From: Bremia lactucae | Lineage: Eukaryota; Oomycota; Peronosporomycetes; Peronosporales; Peronosporaceae | Assembly: GCF_004359215.1 (NCBI RefSeq) | Contig: NC_090610.1 | Coordinates: 15,431,295 to 15,495,294 of the forward strand | Direction of reading: 5' to 3' | DNA: 64,000 nucleotides | In this document: one piece after another, positions 10,321 through 21,960 of the stretch | Numbering within the stretch: position 1 is the stretch's first letter | Layout: the number at the start of each line of letters is the position of its first letter | Translations under genes and position numbers: made by a program | The notes under the pieces: generated by a model | The model's input: only the letters and a program-made list of their open reading frames with translations | Told to the model about the DNA's origin: nothing | Database searches by the model: none

Positions 10321-11770
10321 TGCCTTAATCCTGAGGCAACTCGCATTGAATTGTTTTAGGGAATACATCCCTGATTCAATCAGATTCTTGTATAAAGGAT
10401 TTGTCTTTAGTGACTCCCAGGATTGGGTAGTATAACTCTCAAAACGAGTCTTCGCATCAAGGACACTTTCGTCCATCGATGAGCTGCTGAAAACCCGTTC
10501 GTTCTCTGCAAAAATTACCGCTGACCGAATGTCAGTCACGTTATCGTTCTCTGTGTCGAGTACGCAGATCTGCTTGGTTTTACCACCATGCAGATCTCTC
10601 AAGAACCGCTTAGGTTCTAGGGTCGGTATTTGAGCTATCTCCGAAGTTAAATTCGGAGGCGCATACAGATCAAGAGTATAAGCGCCTACTCTTGATCCGT
10701 CATTAACCAAGACATTCAATGTCTCGGTTTCTTCCTGAAATTTTTCCACAGGCTGCCAAGGGATCAATTCCTCGGAATGCTGAAGTCTAGTTACTTCAAC
10801 TATTTGAGAAGATTTCTCCTTCAGTACGTGGGGACCTCTTCCCTCAACGTCTTCCGAGTGTGATTGCGCTATCACAGTCGGGTCCACTACGGTCGACTCT
10901 CTACTCGACCTTGGATCATCGTGTTGTCCTTTCTGGGCAACCGGTATACTCCTTGAATGTCGCCCACTAAGCGTACATTCATGTCTCAATCCACTCGACC
11001 TTTTCGAGTGGTGGACCTTCGGCGCTGCCTGTGCATTAACACAGCCGCCGGCAGCTGACTCCACAATGTGATTGGTAATCACACTGTGATCTTGTGCAGT
11101 TGTACTAACGACCGTACCACAAGTGAGGCCATCGCACTCACTCGTAGTACATCCACAAGCTTGTGGACACTCCAAGATGTTCATCAGACGGCCATCTGAT
11201 GAGCAAGTGGCAGGCATCTTTACGGACCGATGCTGCCAGCTGATCCTTGGCTCGTATTTTTTGAGCCAAGGTAAACCTAGGATGACATCAAATTTGTCAT
11301 CCAAAAATCCAGTACGATGAAATCATCATCGCACTGTAAATCTCTTAACGTGTAGTGAAATTTTACTACGCGTTTCATTACTGTTATCGATGCGCCTGTC
11401 GCTAGACGCACCGTCATCCTCGTTGGAGGGATGTCGCGCTCAACATATTCGAGCCTACGACCCTCTAGTGACTGGCGACGAATAAGCTATTCGACGCTCC
11501 GCAGTCCACGAGGGCTCTGAGTGACAAATCATTTGTCACTTTCAACTTCAAGATGATGAGGGATACCTCATCACCAGGTGCAGAGACGCATAATGATTGT
11601 GTGTCTGGAGCAACTTTAATCAAGAGGTTTGCAAATTCTCTTGAGGTTGCTGCATCAGTAGGGCGTTGCGCCCTACTGACCTCGACCATTTTTTGGCGGC
11701 CCGCCTCGCTGTTGCGATTTCGCAACAACGTCGGATCCGCGACCGTTGCCCTTTTTGGCATACGGTCCAA
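10273..11770 (-). pseudogene. Element A aspartic protease and protease-RT linker
   Basis: 11770-11465 ends with the active-site segment LVDCGASNSL. The frame then shifts, and the protease C-terminus FDVILGLPWLKKYEPRISW starts the 343-codon frame 11304-10273. The linker that follows (about 300 residues) is Ser/Thr-rich and poorly conserved outside this group. The active site reads D-C-G-A-S instead of the common D-S/T-G-A. The same DCGAS is seen in element D. Confidence 0.8.
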
Positions 11771-11811
11771 AATTACGTTCAGTACCTTTCGGTGCTGGGC
11801 GTGGGCACTAC

Positions 11812-12789
11812 ACTCATGAGCTCAGTGTCCTATTTTTGGCAGCGATGGCATTTCTGCGATCGCTTATTGCTCGAAAAGCGAGGTCTCTCGCTTTCGACGT
11901 AAAGAGAGGTCCATGGGTACTGGACCTTCTAACTCGTGTCGTCTTGGAGGTCGATATGATGACGAACTAGCTTGAGCCTGTCTCAAGCTAAAGTCTTCCT
12001 GTTCCGCAACGTATATTGCTTCTTTAAGCGTATCCAGTTCCAAGCGGAACATGTGGGTCCTTACGGGACCATCCGTAAGACCTGGCATGAACACCGTAAT
12101 CAATGTGTGTTCATGGACGGTATTATTTGTAATACAACTCGCTAAGAGTCGTATGTGCTGGGCATATGCGTGAACATCACGCTTGCCTTGCTTGAGTTTC
12201 AGAAGCTCTGAACGAGCTCTGAACTCAGCCCTTGGTGGTTCAAACGTCTGTTTGAGTCGGGTTTCAAAAGCCTCTAGCGACCTAAGACGTATGGGTCGCG
12301 CAACTTGAGACCCAATGCCCAAGTTTTGGCACGACCTGTCAGATTTGATTGAGCAAATGCGATTTGCATTTGCTCGTTGATGATGTGACGTGCCCTTATG
12401 GCATCGTCTAACTCGACAAACCATCTCAAGAGGGAGTCTTCTTCGACTCCCCTATACTTAGAGATGTCAGTCTTTAAAGTTTCGGGACGATGCGTTTGCG
12501 TCATCCCAGGTACAGGGGTCTGTACCTGTTGTAACCTCAACAGTTCCGCCTGTTGAAAGCCTTGCTGATTCAGCAAGGCTACTCTTTCCTTCATCTCGTC
12601 AAGTTCATGTTGTATGAACTTGGCGATAGTTGAATGGAGGGCATCTCTGTCCAAATTGGACAGCATTGCCAGGATTGCATCGTTTCCTACGGTTAAACTC
12701 ATTCGTTCAACCGCACTCCTTTCTATATCACTTAGAAAGAGTAGCTTTCAGGGGAAACGTGCATTCCCACTATCATCTAGCATGTCCAT
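11812..12789 (-). pseudogene. Element A gag with zinc knuckle
   Basis: A short start, MDMLDDSGNARFP, at 12789 is followed in frame by TGA, then the main gag from a Met at 12702: a coiled-coil region (IQHELDEMKERVALLNQQG) and the capsid domain. A frame change near 12290 continues into 12424-11864 (FETRLKQTFEPPRAEFRAR, VFMPGLTDGPVRTHMF). A zinc knuckle with KCHRCQK and a GHY-type continuation lies at 11812-11853 across another frame change. Confidence 0.85.
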
Positions 12790-12839
12790 GTTAGATGTGG
12801 GAAATGTGGTCCTTGGACGGACTACAAAGCGCTACCAGG

Positions 12840-13295
12840 TGTAACGGGGCACTATGACTTGTACTGTTTCAGTACAAGTCCACTTCACACTGCTTCAGTT
12901 GCGAGTGGTGCCCTACGTTATTTCACGTACACTAGTACGTGCAGACGAAGACTTCTCTTAAGGCAACTAGTTTTAAGAGGGTAAAATGAAAACTGTATTA
13001 AATATAATTAAGTGTCTCTTGTTCTATCTTTGTAAATGCTTACTTAATCATAATCTAATACTAAACATGTAATTCAATTCTTATCTCTATCTTATCTGTA
13101 ACTCTCTCTTTGATTACTCCTAAAGCTGATTAGTCTGCGGAATAAATAGGTATAATGGTCTATACCTATTTATGGATAAGAATTCTGAATATTACTCTAT
13201 AAAGTAATATCCTCCAAATATTATCTACCTTTTAGATAATATATTAATTGACAACCTTTAAGTGTTAATTTCATGTAACGATACACCCCGTTACA
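12840..13295 (-). repeat. Element A 5' LTR (R2 type, 456 bp)
   Basis: Matches 6876-7331 over its full length. On the minus strand it is followed by CC then the primer binding site TGGTAGCGC, at the usual spacing. Confidence 0.95.
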
Positions 13296-13389
13296 CTAAC
13301 CGCTTCCTCGCTGTGCTAGGGTGTGTGTCGCAGTAGAGCGTGGCCGCATCAAGACGTGCCCGCATTAAGACGTGCCCGCCTACAGTATT

Positions 13390-14590
13390 AGAAATATTCG
13401 GAAACTGTTACGGGTCACAAGCGCGTGATACAACCCTGCATTAATTCTGATTGATATTGCATTTTTTTCTAAATCGAAATTTGCACCGCACACACATCGT
13501 GACCTCCTGCCACACCGCGACATCGCTTGTCTGGTACCCCTTCGTCACCCTTAACCCGTCCGCCGCAACAGCGTGACATCCAGGCACCCAACCAAAACCG
13601 AAACACCTTTCTTTCTCACCCGTCCAGGTCTATGTCGATTTCCTTGTCAGCGTCTCCCCGTCGCCCTTCAAGTCAATAGTTACACCCGAGGCTGGTACAT
13701 TGACTGCATTTCAACAAGGAGCTGACAACTTTGAAGAAAGCAATGAACTCTTCCGCGTGAAGTTTAAAGTCAGTCTCAAGTCTTACAGAGCTGCGCAGCA
13801 GATTATCTTGGCGTGCAGACAATCGACTCATCCACTTTACAGGGACTTTTAAAAACTTTGGAAAAAGGCACGGCATATTTTTTTGGCTTGGCGGTATTGA
13901 GCAGCAACTTATTGAGTTGACCAATGCCACCCCGCAACTTTACCTGTTCAAGTATGGATTAAAAATTGCAACAGCTGCACAATTTTCAACATTCAGCACC
14001 ACTGTGTTATTCCCAAAGCAGACGGACAGGGCTGGGGCAGCTGCACAATAATTTTTTGCCGATGTTACGTAGCAGCTCTTGTCAAGGTGAGGTAAAATCT
14101 ATACGCTGAGCACAGCAATTGGCAAATCTGGGTGTCGCAGATTGTCAGTGAACCAGTGCCTTCACTGGCAATCAGAATAGAGCGACCCCCGCCAATCTAA
14201 ATCATCCATCTCTCCGACATTCCCCAAGGGATGGAGATGTTGTTGTACAATCTGCTCAACTGAACAATTCGGTTGCATAAGCAATTCTTGATGACTTTTT
14301 GAGCAAGTTAATGTGATCAAATTCGCGATTGAGGATTCTTCGGTGCGAATTGAGGCTCTAGAGCAGAGTATGGCACGTCACCGTCACATGATTTTGGCAT
14401 TTAACAACGCATTAATACTCGTCAAAACTGCTGACAGTCAAGCAATCTTTCAAGATATTCCTGATCAATAGTTAACCATCATGTAGAAAAAAACAAATTG
14501 AGAATCGTGTTTTCTTAATTTAAATCCCAGTTCAGAGAGATCAATCAGTTATTGTACCCTAAACCAGGGTTAAATCGTCCTGAAAGTTAA
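13390..14590. other. Unassigned spacer
   Basis: About 1.2 kb with no recognisable gene. A few open stretches (for example 13673-13930 on either strand) have no family motif. Given the neighbouring transposase relic, this may be the decayed remainder of that DNA transposon. Confidence 0.4.
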
Positions 14591-14639
14591 TATCCCGTAT
14601 TTACGAAAAAGATTGTGCATTTTGTAGTTCTATATAGTT

Positions 14640-15205
14640 CAAGCATTAAGAAGATTGCCGCTGGCATATGTCGTGCCTTGATTGAGCCTTCTGTGTAGTA
14701 GCGATGCAAAATCAATCCAAACATCCCCTCAATAAGATTTTAAAAGTGACAATACGCAGGGAAAAGTATGAGTATAATCCCGAGTGACCGCAGGTAATTA
14801 GTGAAACTTGGGTGGCAATCAATCCGTGCGCCGTCAGCAATCCACAGAGAGTGCATTCCTGGGTGCTTTTGTACTTTACCTGATTTTAGGGCAAAGTTAC
14901 GGCAGTCCATGAATTAGCTCCGATCAAATGTTCCCTTAGTCTGTAGGTATCCAATAGACCTTCCCACCCGATGAAGTAGAGCAATGATGTCCTTGGCATT
15001 CTGGTAAATTCGCCTCGATAGAGCAGCTTTTGCCCCTACCAAAATACCACCAGATAACATATTCGATATGATTACCTTTAAGGCATATCCTCGCTTTCTC
15101 AACATTCCGCAATTATCGAATGAGACTTCGTCCAAAAACGTCAACGTCAAATGCGTCCAATCCACAGCATTGATCTCACACTCGAAGCGCACGATATCCG
15201 ATTGC
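14640..15205 (-). pseudogene. Tc1/mariner-type (DDE_3) transposase relic
   Basis: The frame 15192-14914 gives DWTHLTLTFLDEVSFDN and RKRGYALK, the first-Asp block of a DDE_3 transposase. After a frame change, WIADGARIDCHPSFTNYLRS and FPAYCHF (about 14870-14760) give the second Asp, and NLIEGMFGL gives the Glu. All three catalytic positions can be pointed to, but stops and frame changes break the gene. A helix-turn-helix part would be upstream (15205-15480), where only weak traces are visible. No inverted ends located. Confidence 0.65.
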
Positions 15206-15209
15206 TAAA

Positions 15210-16480
15210 TATTTATTGCGCGGCGTTCCAAGATCTATCTTATGGTATTAGCATTGTATATTATCAATCAACCTTCCCGCTTTGTAAAATTAGAGACTGA
15301 CCTTATATGTGAAGTTGAAGTCTCGAAGGATCCGCCAAATTGTCGATCAGCTGATGTCTGTGCTCCACTTTACTGCAAAAGCATGCTTGGTCTCGCCCAG
15401 GTGAGAGTGGGTTGCTAATTATATAGCAACGAAGCCATTTGCGCTATTCCGCGTAATACTTTTCTTTTGGTTTGAAAACTGTGCTTTGACGTGCAATACA
15501 GCCAGTCTTCTCGTACGCGTTAATCCAGGCGCTGACGGTAGACGGAACTTTTCGGTAGATGGTAGTCACCCTGGTCTTCGTAAATCCCAGAAAGTAGTAG
15601 GCGTACAGAGCGCATTACTTCGTGTTTTCCGAATCGTGCTGACGTTCGATTGTGGAGTGAAGCATAATGAATAAGCGCGTTCTCTTAATATATGGCAGAG
15701 CTGCAGAATGCTTCGTGTTGTAGTGAATAGGGGTGGGGGGGACGCTCAGAAGGGATAAAAACTGCCAAAAAATACGCAGAAAAAAGCGCAAATTTAGAAT
15801 CTTCGAAATCGACAATAATTTGGCAACACTCTAATTTCGAACATTTTCATCCTCAAATTACCTTCACTTTTGAACTCTTTGTTTAAGATCCTCATTGTGA
15901 CAATTTTCGTGTTTATGTATGGCCGCTCTGGCCACATAGCATATTATGCTATTCATCTCCCGCAACCACCGTTTCGTTCGGTGTGACGGTTCTGACTTTC
16001 ATATAGTACGAGAACATGATTTCGAGCAGCACCATTGTACTCCGGAGCTCGATATGATCTATATTTGACTCAGTCTGATGACAAGATTAACTCATCCACG
16101 GGCTTGTCGGAGCTTGTAGTCTTCATGGACGATAAACCCTGCCTGGTAGTGGTTTACTGCACTAGGAATAGGTGAGACGGAGCTGTTCCTATCCACAGGC
16201 CTTTTACGAAAATGCCACTCCGGCATTTACGATTAAAGGTTATTCTAGCGCATGTGAATCTTGCATGTGCGCCGCCAGCCCACGCTTACCTTGTCGTGAC
16301 AATAGAAATCAGGAATGTGTCTGGTAGACTAGATTCGGTGAGCCTGCATATCCGTAAAAATGCTGCCCCCATGTTGGAAAGGCATGCTACCGTGTATTGC
16401 ATATAGTGATAAATTATGAAATTTAAAAGTTTTCTCATCATGATGCCTTTTAATGGGGCAATTTCGCTACGCGGAATCAG
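15210..16480. other. Unassigned spacer
   Basis: No coding motif recognised on either strand. A short G-run (15729-15741) and AT-rich segments are present. Likely decayed transposon sequence. Confidence 0.35.
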
Positions 16481-16484
16481 ATGA

Positions 16485-16660
16485 GTTTTAACGGGCTAAC
16501 AACACGCCCGTTAAGTACGCTTAACGGAAAGATCAATCAATTCGTGTGAAGTAAAAGACCTGTCCTATGGGTGAAGGTACAGATTGGCGTCTAGCGTCAT
16601 CTGCGAGCAGAGTTAGTTAGAACAATACGCTCGCCATGTAGGGATGTCTACCTGACGCGG
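16485..16660 (+). repeat. Truncated R4-like LTR
   Basis: Shares ACGCCCGTTAAGTACGCTTAACGG and AATACGCTCGCCA-type blocks with 53751-54262. Only the first third of the LTR remains, directly before the protease relic of element E. Confidence 0.6.
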
Positions 16661-16679
16661 ACTCTGAAGCTACCCCCAA

Positions 16680-19450
16680 GTTCAGAATTATCGAACAGTG
16701 AGTAGCAAAGTCCTTGAGGTCCCGAAAGTTCAAGCCCCAATTCTGCTGGTCTATAGCGCTCGTGGACGAGGCTAAGATCATGTGATGACCCTTCTCGTGG
16801 ATTCGGGTACATCACAGAATTTTGTGAATCTCCGGTCTATATAACAGATACCGACGATGTATGAGAAGCTTTGCCAATGGCAAGTGGAAGAGGCGATCGT
16901 TCATTTAGCGAACGGCGCCCGTAAAATCTGAAAAAGACAGTTGAACCGCCTTTAGTTTTAGTGACTCTTCTTTGGAGAGAAGTTTACGGTGCTAGGTCTG
17001 TCCGTATGACTTAATTCTAGGCATGCCATGGTTGGTAAGACACCAGCCATGGATAGACTAGTAACACTTCGCAGGACACCGGAAAGGATGAGCTCCTGCG
17101 AGAGGACTAAGCAACTTATGTCGTGTCCAACATAGTTGAGGGTGCATAACGGGATATCAAACGTCACCACATCCTACCCAAATCTAGAGCCTGGTGTATT
17201 CGAAAGTGTCCCGACAGGAATCAGGTGACACAAAGTCCTGCCTAGTTTGAAAAGACTGGTGTAGTGAATAGGATAATGACATGGGGTCGTGCGTCCAATG
17301 GTCCTGCACAGAGCTGATCCTGTAACAATTGATAGCGAGCTTACAGAAAATAAAGTATCACAAAAGCTGACTCAGAGCTTAGAGCCTGGTGTGGTTGGAA
17401 GGGGTGCGTTGGCCGAGAGAGCAGCGGCACCCACTTCCAGGCTAAAGGTTATCGTGACTCGGAAAGCAAGTATCCGACAAATAGGACGATCAAAGGCACG
17501 TCACAATGAGTGACCTTTGGATCCGCTCCAGTCCATGAAGACGGACCTTCGAACAAGATATTTGGGGCCGTTGAAGACAAAATGGCGGAGGCATCCTCAG
17601 TTGGGGTTCTGTAGCACGTCTTGGGATCTGCCGAGGAGATAGGAAACCTCCCGAAGATGCCGTGGATCTGGTTATTTCCGACCTTAAGGAAGGAAAGATA
17701 TACGAGGTAGTCGCGCCAGTTCCAGAAAAAAACTTAGATTACTTGCCTCAGAACCATATCCGACACACTGGCAAGCGCTCAAGAGAGTCTTCTGGTATAT
17801 ACAAGGCACAATTTCATATGGCGGAAGGCGACAACATTTTGCATCACTGCAACATGGGTCTCAACATCAGCACCAAGCTTAGCAGTATCGGCGCCAAGAT
17901 GAAGGACGAATATGTTGCAATCCGCCTGCTTTGAGTCTCCCGAACGGGGTTTGAAGTCGTCAAACTCGACGTCTCGTGTTATAGCGGCGAGGCACCGAAG
18001 CGCCTCGCGCTTAATCGGTGGCTGTGCGAGGTGGACGTCGCTGTCCAAGCCCGTGTAGCGTTACATAAATAATATGTCATATCACGAGAATAATAATTTT
18101 TATTTCCTATAATTAAAGAAGCACAAATTATTAATATTGACTTTGGCAGCGCAACCTCAGCAGAAACCTCATGTCGATAAATGCCCTTGCCGGCTGGATC
18201 GACGGTCCGTTTCGAATCGGCACGGTTCTGTGTTTCAAATTTGAATGTCGCTTGCAATGGACGAGAACGTTCTAGAGACAGACAAGAAGAAATTGTTCGC
18301 TGCTCACGGCTGGGATGCCTTGAAGGACAGCCCCTTCTTTAGGTTTCTGTGGAAGAACCGTAGTGTGTTTCCATAAGAATCGCCGAGCCGCCTACCGGCC
18401 GATAAAGACATCAGGCACGAGATTGACCTGGAACCTGGCACCAAGCATTGCGTGACCAGGCAAAAAAATGGCCGTTGCCGAAGGAAAAAGTCAATAATAC
18501 CGAAGTTCTTCTACAAGCGAGCCAAGGCGGCACATGTACGTGAGAGCAGGTCGCCTTACCCGACCTTTTGTAGGCATAAGGCCGCACGTGGACGGCGGGC
18601 CACCATACCAGGGCAAACGCCACTCCCGCGGAAATATGTTTTTTTTACTTCATGGAAAGGTCAATTATCTTTTCCGCGTTGGATTTAAAAAATGATTACT
18701 ATCAGGTACTAACGAGAGAGTCCGATGCAGCTAAAAAGATGGCATTAAGCACCCCAAGCGGTATGCTGTGGGTGTTGGGAGTGCTTCTAATGCCACAATA
18801 ATTAAAAGCGCACCGGCAACATTTAACCGAGTGGTGGCTCGCGTGATGCTCCAATACCGCGCCTACGCGCCTGATTTTTTTGACAATGTATTCGTGCATA
18901 GTGGGGCAAAGGACGGGCTGAGCGAAACAGAGTCGCACAAGCGTTATTTGAACGCTGTGTTAAAGACTCTAGGCGACGCCCAATTGTACGCCAACTTGCA
19001 AAAGTGCGTCATATGTGTCCCGAGATACCTATTTTGGAGCTCCATTGTAGATACACATGGTTAACGCACGTGAAGGATCTGCGCCAACTCCTCGGCTTGC
19101 TATTAATCGCAAAAGTACAGCAAGAATTATGCAGAGCGGACTAAACCCTTGTCTGACCTCCTTAAAAAGGATGAAGAATGGGTTTCATCAAAAGAACAAC
19201 TAGATGCGCTCGCATCAGTGAAGCAATCTCTTTTTTTGTAGAGGCACCGGGCTCTGCATTGTCAGACATGGATAAGCCCCTCGCTGCGACTTTAGAGCAT
19301 CTAGGACAAAGCATTGAGTCCAGAGCACCACTAAAGCGTCGTCTGCGATGCGAGCTATTTTGCAATCTGCAACGCGTTAATACAGAAGTTTGCGACGGCG
19401 TTGACCGTGTTATCTCTTACCTGTCCCGGCTTCCAAAGCTGCGGAAGTGA
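16680..19450 (+). pseudogene. Element E: degenerate Gypsy protease, RT and RNase H
   Basis: A plus-strand pol relic. The protease starts near 16785 with MTLLVDSGTSQNFVNLRS (canonical DSGTS), and its C-terminal part lies near 16980-17040 after indels. A linker open at 17662-17934 ([19 protein letters not shown]) precedes RT remnants from 18415 (EIDLEPGTKHCVTRQ; SPYPTFCRHKAARG; PLPRKYVFF). The catalytic box near 18870 reads DFFDNVFVHSGA, so the YxDD Asp pair is damaged. RNase H traces (VVCDAS near 19345) end by 19450. Gag is missing. Related to the mosaic at 52075-53640. Confidence 0.7.
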
Positions 19451-19853
19451 AATTTCCTGTGCATAACAAGGAGCTACATCAATTCAGTATGATCATGTTG
19501 AGTTGAGAGTGCACCTGTTTGCACCGAAACATTTGCGGTTTAAACGGATCACGCATCACTGCGGGCCGTAATAAACCCACCGCGCCTCTCGCCTAGGATG
19601 GCAAGATGGCTTACATTCTTCTCTGAATTGAATTTCAAAGTTAAATTTAAGCCGGATTAATCCAATGTCTTGAGTGGGCGTTATCGCTCAGACAAGACTT
19701 CGAGGCTAGACCATGAAAGTGTGTCTCGTGGTAAGGCACGAATTTAGTTGTCAACGTTGGCAGCCATAGAGGTCTACCACGTAACAAACTCGTTGGCTTC
19801 CGAATTAAGAAGAGCAACAGTCAGGACGAACATTGTCGCCTGCTGTTAAATCA

Positions 19854-20160
19854 CTACAGTTGAAACTGTGTATCAAGTGATTTCAACACAGATTGCCAAA
19901 ATTTCTCCGTGAATCGAGGATCGCGATCTGAGAACAGTTCAAGGGGTAACCCTTGGAGACGAAATATCGTGTCAACAAAGACACGAGCACAGCCTTTGGC
20001 TGTGATCAATTCCGGGACTGCAGTAACATAAACTATCTTGCTGAAAGGATAAAAAAACAAAGAAATACCATTATTCTTGTGATCGTCCTCGGGAACTCCG
20101 AAGACGAAGTCGATAGATACGGACTGCCAACACTATGCCGGAATAGGCAGAGGTTGAATT
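19854..20160 (-). pseudogene. Element F integrase core fragment
   Basis: MFFYPFSKIVYVTAVPE...ARVFVDTIFRLQGLP...SDRDPRFTEKFW is the middle of a retroviral-type integrase core, including the second catalytic Asp (SDRDPRF). The first Asp region lies just upstream out of frame (20100-20160). It ends before the catalytic Glu. Confidence 0.75.
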
Positions 20161-20426
20161 AAAGCACGGGATGAATCACTGGCGTTGACAAGCACGGATG
20201 TTCTTCCGGACGAACGCGTCCACGATGCCCAATTATTGGCGCGTCGTGGCCCTCAAACATGATGCATTAACGCACATCATTATGGCAGGATGACGTCACG
20301 AGGTCTGTCGCCATCAATGGCTGTGTAATACAGTAAACATTGGCATGTTGTGTATCGATCCGTTAAGGATCGATACAATTTCGGCAAATTTTCCAAGTAT
20401 TGTTGTGATGGATTTCTATGGTAATC

Positions 20427-20944
20427 TGTAGGTGGACACGTCGCAATGCGGCGACGCTCTACTTAGACACACACCCTATCACAGCGAGGAAGCGGTTAAA
20501 CCAGCCTCTCTTGCGTGTTGTGGTGGGCGCCTTAGCGACCTCACCCAACGCACTAAGTACTTTGATTAAATGTCGTCACGGGAGCGGTAATCCGGCTCCT
20601 CGTGCGCACATACTAAGTAGAAAGTACAAGTCAGACTGATTTATATTTAACCATATAAAATATATATACCTATTTTTACCAATCAAAAATGTCATCTCTA
20701 TAGATAACACTAATACGTATTGCGAACGTATCGTTCTAGATACCTCGCGCAACGGATGACGCTAGGCGTCATCCCTCCTATTGTGAATGCACCTATGTGC
20801 ATCACATACACAAGGGTTGGTCACAAATGTGAACCACACCCGAGTGGTGGGTCTAATTATTTTATTTAAGTAATGACCATCTCGTAAGTACACCAAGTGT
20901 ACTTCACGGGGACTGTAACATTAGGGCAACTTTAGACCGTTACA
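20427..20944 (-). repeat. Solo R4 LTR with TAATC target duplication
   Basis: 518 bp, TGTAGG...GTTACA in plus orientation, flanked by TAATC at 20422-20426 and 20945-20949. Close to the LTR at 906-1441. It separates the RNase H and integrase parts of element F. Confidence 0.9.
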
Positions 20945-20988
20945 TAATCCGTCAACTCTTTGAGTGACAATTTTTTGCATAGGCTCTT

Positions 20989-21960
20989 CTAACATCGTAA
21001 GAAATGTTGATGACGTATAGTTATTGTTGCAACAATTGGCTTAGTCTTAGTTTTGATATTTACAGCTGTGGGCCTATCCTGAATGTTGTTTAGAGCAGCC
21101 AGCTCAAAATCGGACCGGCGCGAAATGGCATCAGCGACGACATTAATTCGTCCTGGTTTGTATTCCACGGAGAATTGTACTGTCTTCTCGGCATAGTTGC
21201 GGTAGTACTTATGTAAGTACGCCGCTAACCGAGGAACTTTCGAAGTCCTACTTACATCGACTGGCACAGACCAGTCGGTGATCGCTTTGATCTTCTTCGG
21301 ATCAGGGCGTACACCGCGTTTACCCAAGATGCACCCAAGAACTGATATTTCGCTTGCAGCGAATATTAACTTCTTGAATTTGCATAAAACGTATGCTTAC
21401 GCATAAGTGTAAGAACCATTCGAACGTAGGTACGATGTCTTTCAACGTCTGACTTTCCGTTCATGGCTCTGCGATGAACGAAGACGTTAACAAAACCGCT
21501 TGGCGCGAAATCCCGCACCGATCTCAAAAGATTGATTCCAGATCTTTTAAATGTCGTAGGGCATTATTAAGTCGCTGTGGAATAACTAGCCACTCCCATT
21601 ACTTTCTGCTTGGGTTGCTTACTGCTGTTAACTAAATATCCTGTTCACCCATAAGTATCTGATAGAATCCATCCATTAGATCCATTGACGAAAAGATAGT
21701 ACTCTTTGACATACCATCAATGATTACGTTTTTTTCGTGGCATCGGCGTTTGAGCCGGTACCATTCCAGCGTTTAAACTATTGAACGCATGCACAATCCC
21801 CCATTTTCCTGCTTTGCGCCCACAGAAAGTCGGAGAGCTTTGTGGAGAGGTCAACTCCCTCACATGGCCCGATGCTAAGCGATTGGCAAAGAATTTGTCG
21901 ATCGCTAATACTCGTTCACGAGGCAGTTGCCACTGCTTCATGCACAGTACTTCAACTGGA
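20989..21960 (-). pseudogene. Element F RT/RNase H relic
   Basis: 21941-21717 encodes RT fingers (KQWQLPRERVLAIDKFF; VRELTSPQSSPTFCGRKAG). The catalytic YFDD box near 21500 is destroyed. 21327-20989 encodes GVRPDPKKIKAITDWSVPVD and AAYLHKYYRNYAEKTV, then jumps to the RNase H end (EYKPGRINVVADAISRRSDF), so most of RNase H is deleted. Confidence 0.7.

Larger units (their letters stand above)
6876..13295 (-). mobile_element. Gypsy element A, full LTR-to-LTR copy, integrase core deleted
   Basis: 6420-bp Ty3/Gypsy element on the minus strand. It has 456-bp LTRs at both ends, TGTAAC...GTTACA termini and a CTAAC target duplication (6871-6875 and 13296-13300). Order on the minus strand: 5' LTR, PBS (TGGTAGCGCTTTGTAG at about 12820-12837), gag, protease, reverse transcriptase, partial RNase H, a deletion, integrase C-terminus, chromodomain, polypurine tract (AAGGGAGGGG, 7332-7347), 3' LTR. 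An antisense reading frame fills the space between chromodomain and 3' LTR. Several frameshifts are present. Confidence 0.95.
6434..13384 (+). repeat. Solo R4 LTR split by element A
   Basis: The LTR runs 6434-6875, is interrupted by element A, and resumes 13301-13384. It begins TGTAACGGGC and ends GCCTACA. The host duplication GTATT lies directly outside both ends (6429-6433 and 13385-13389), so this was once a complete insertion later reduced to a solo LTR by LTR-LTR recombination. Confidence 0.9.
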
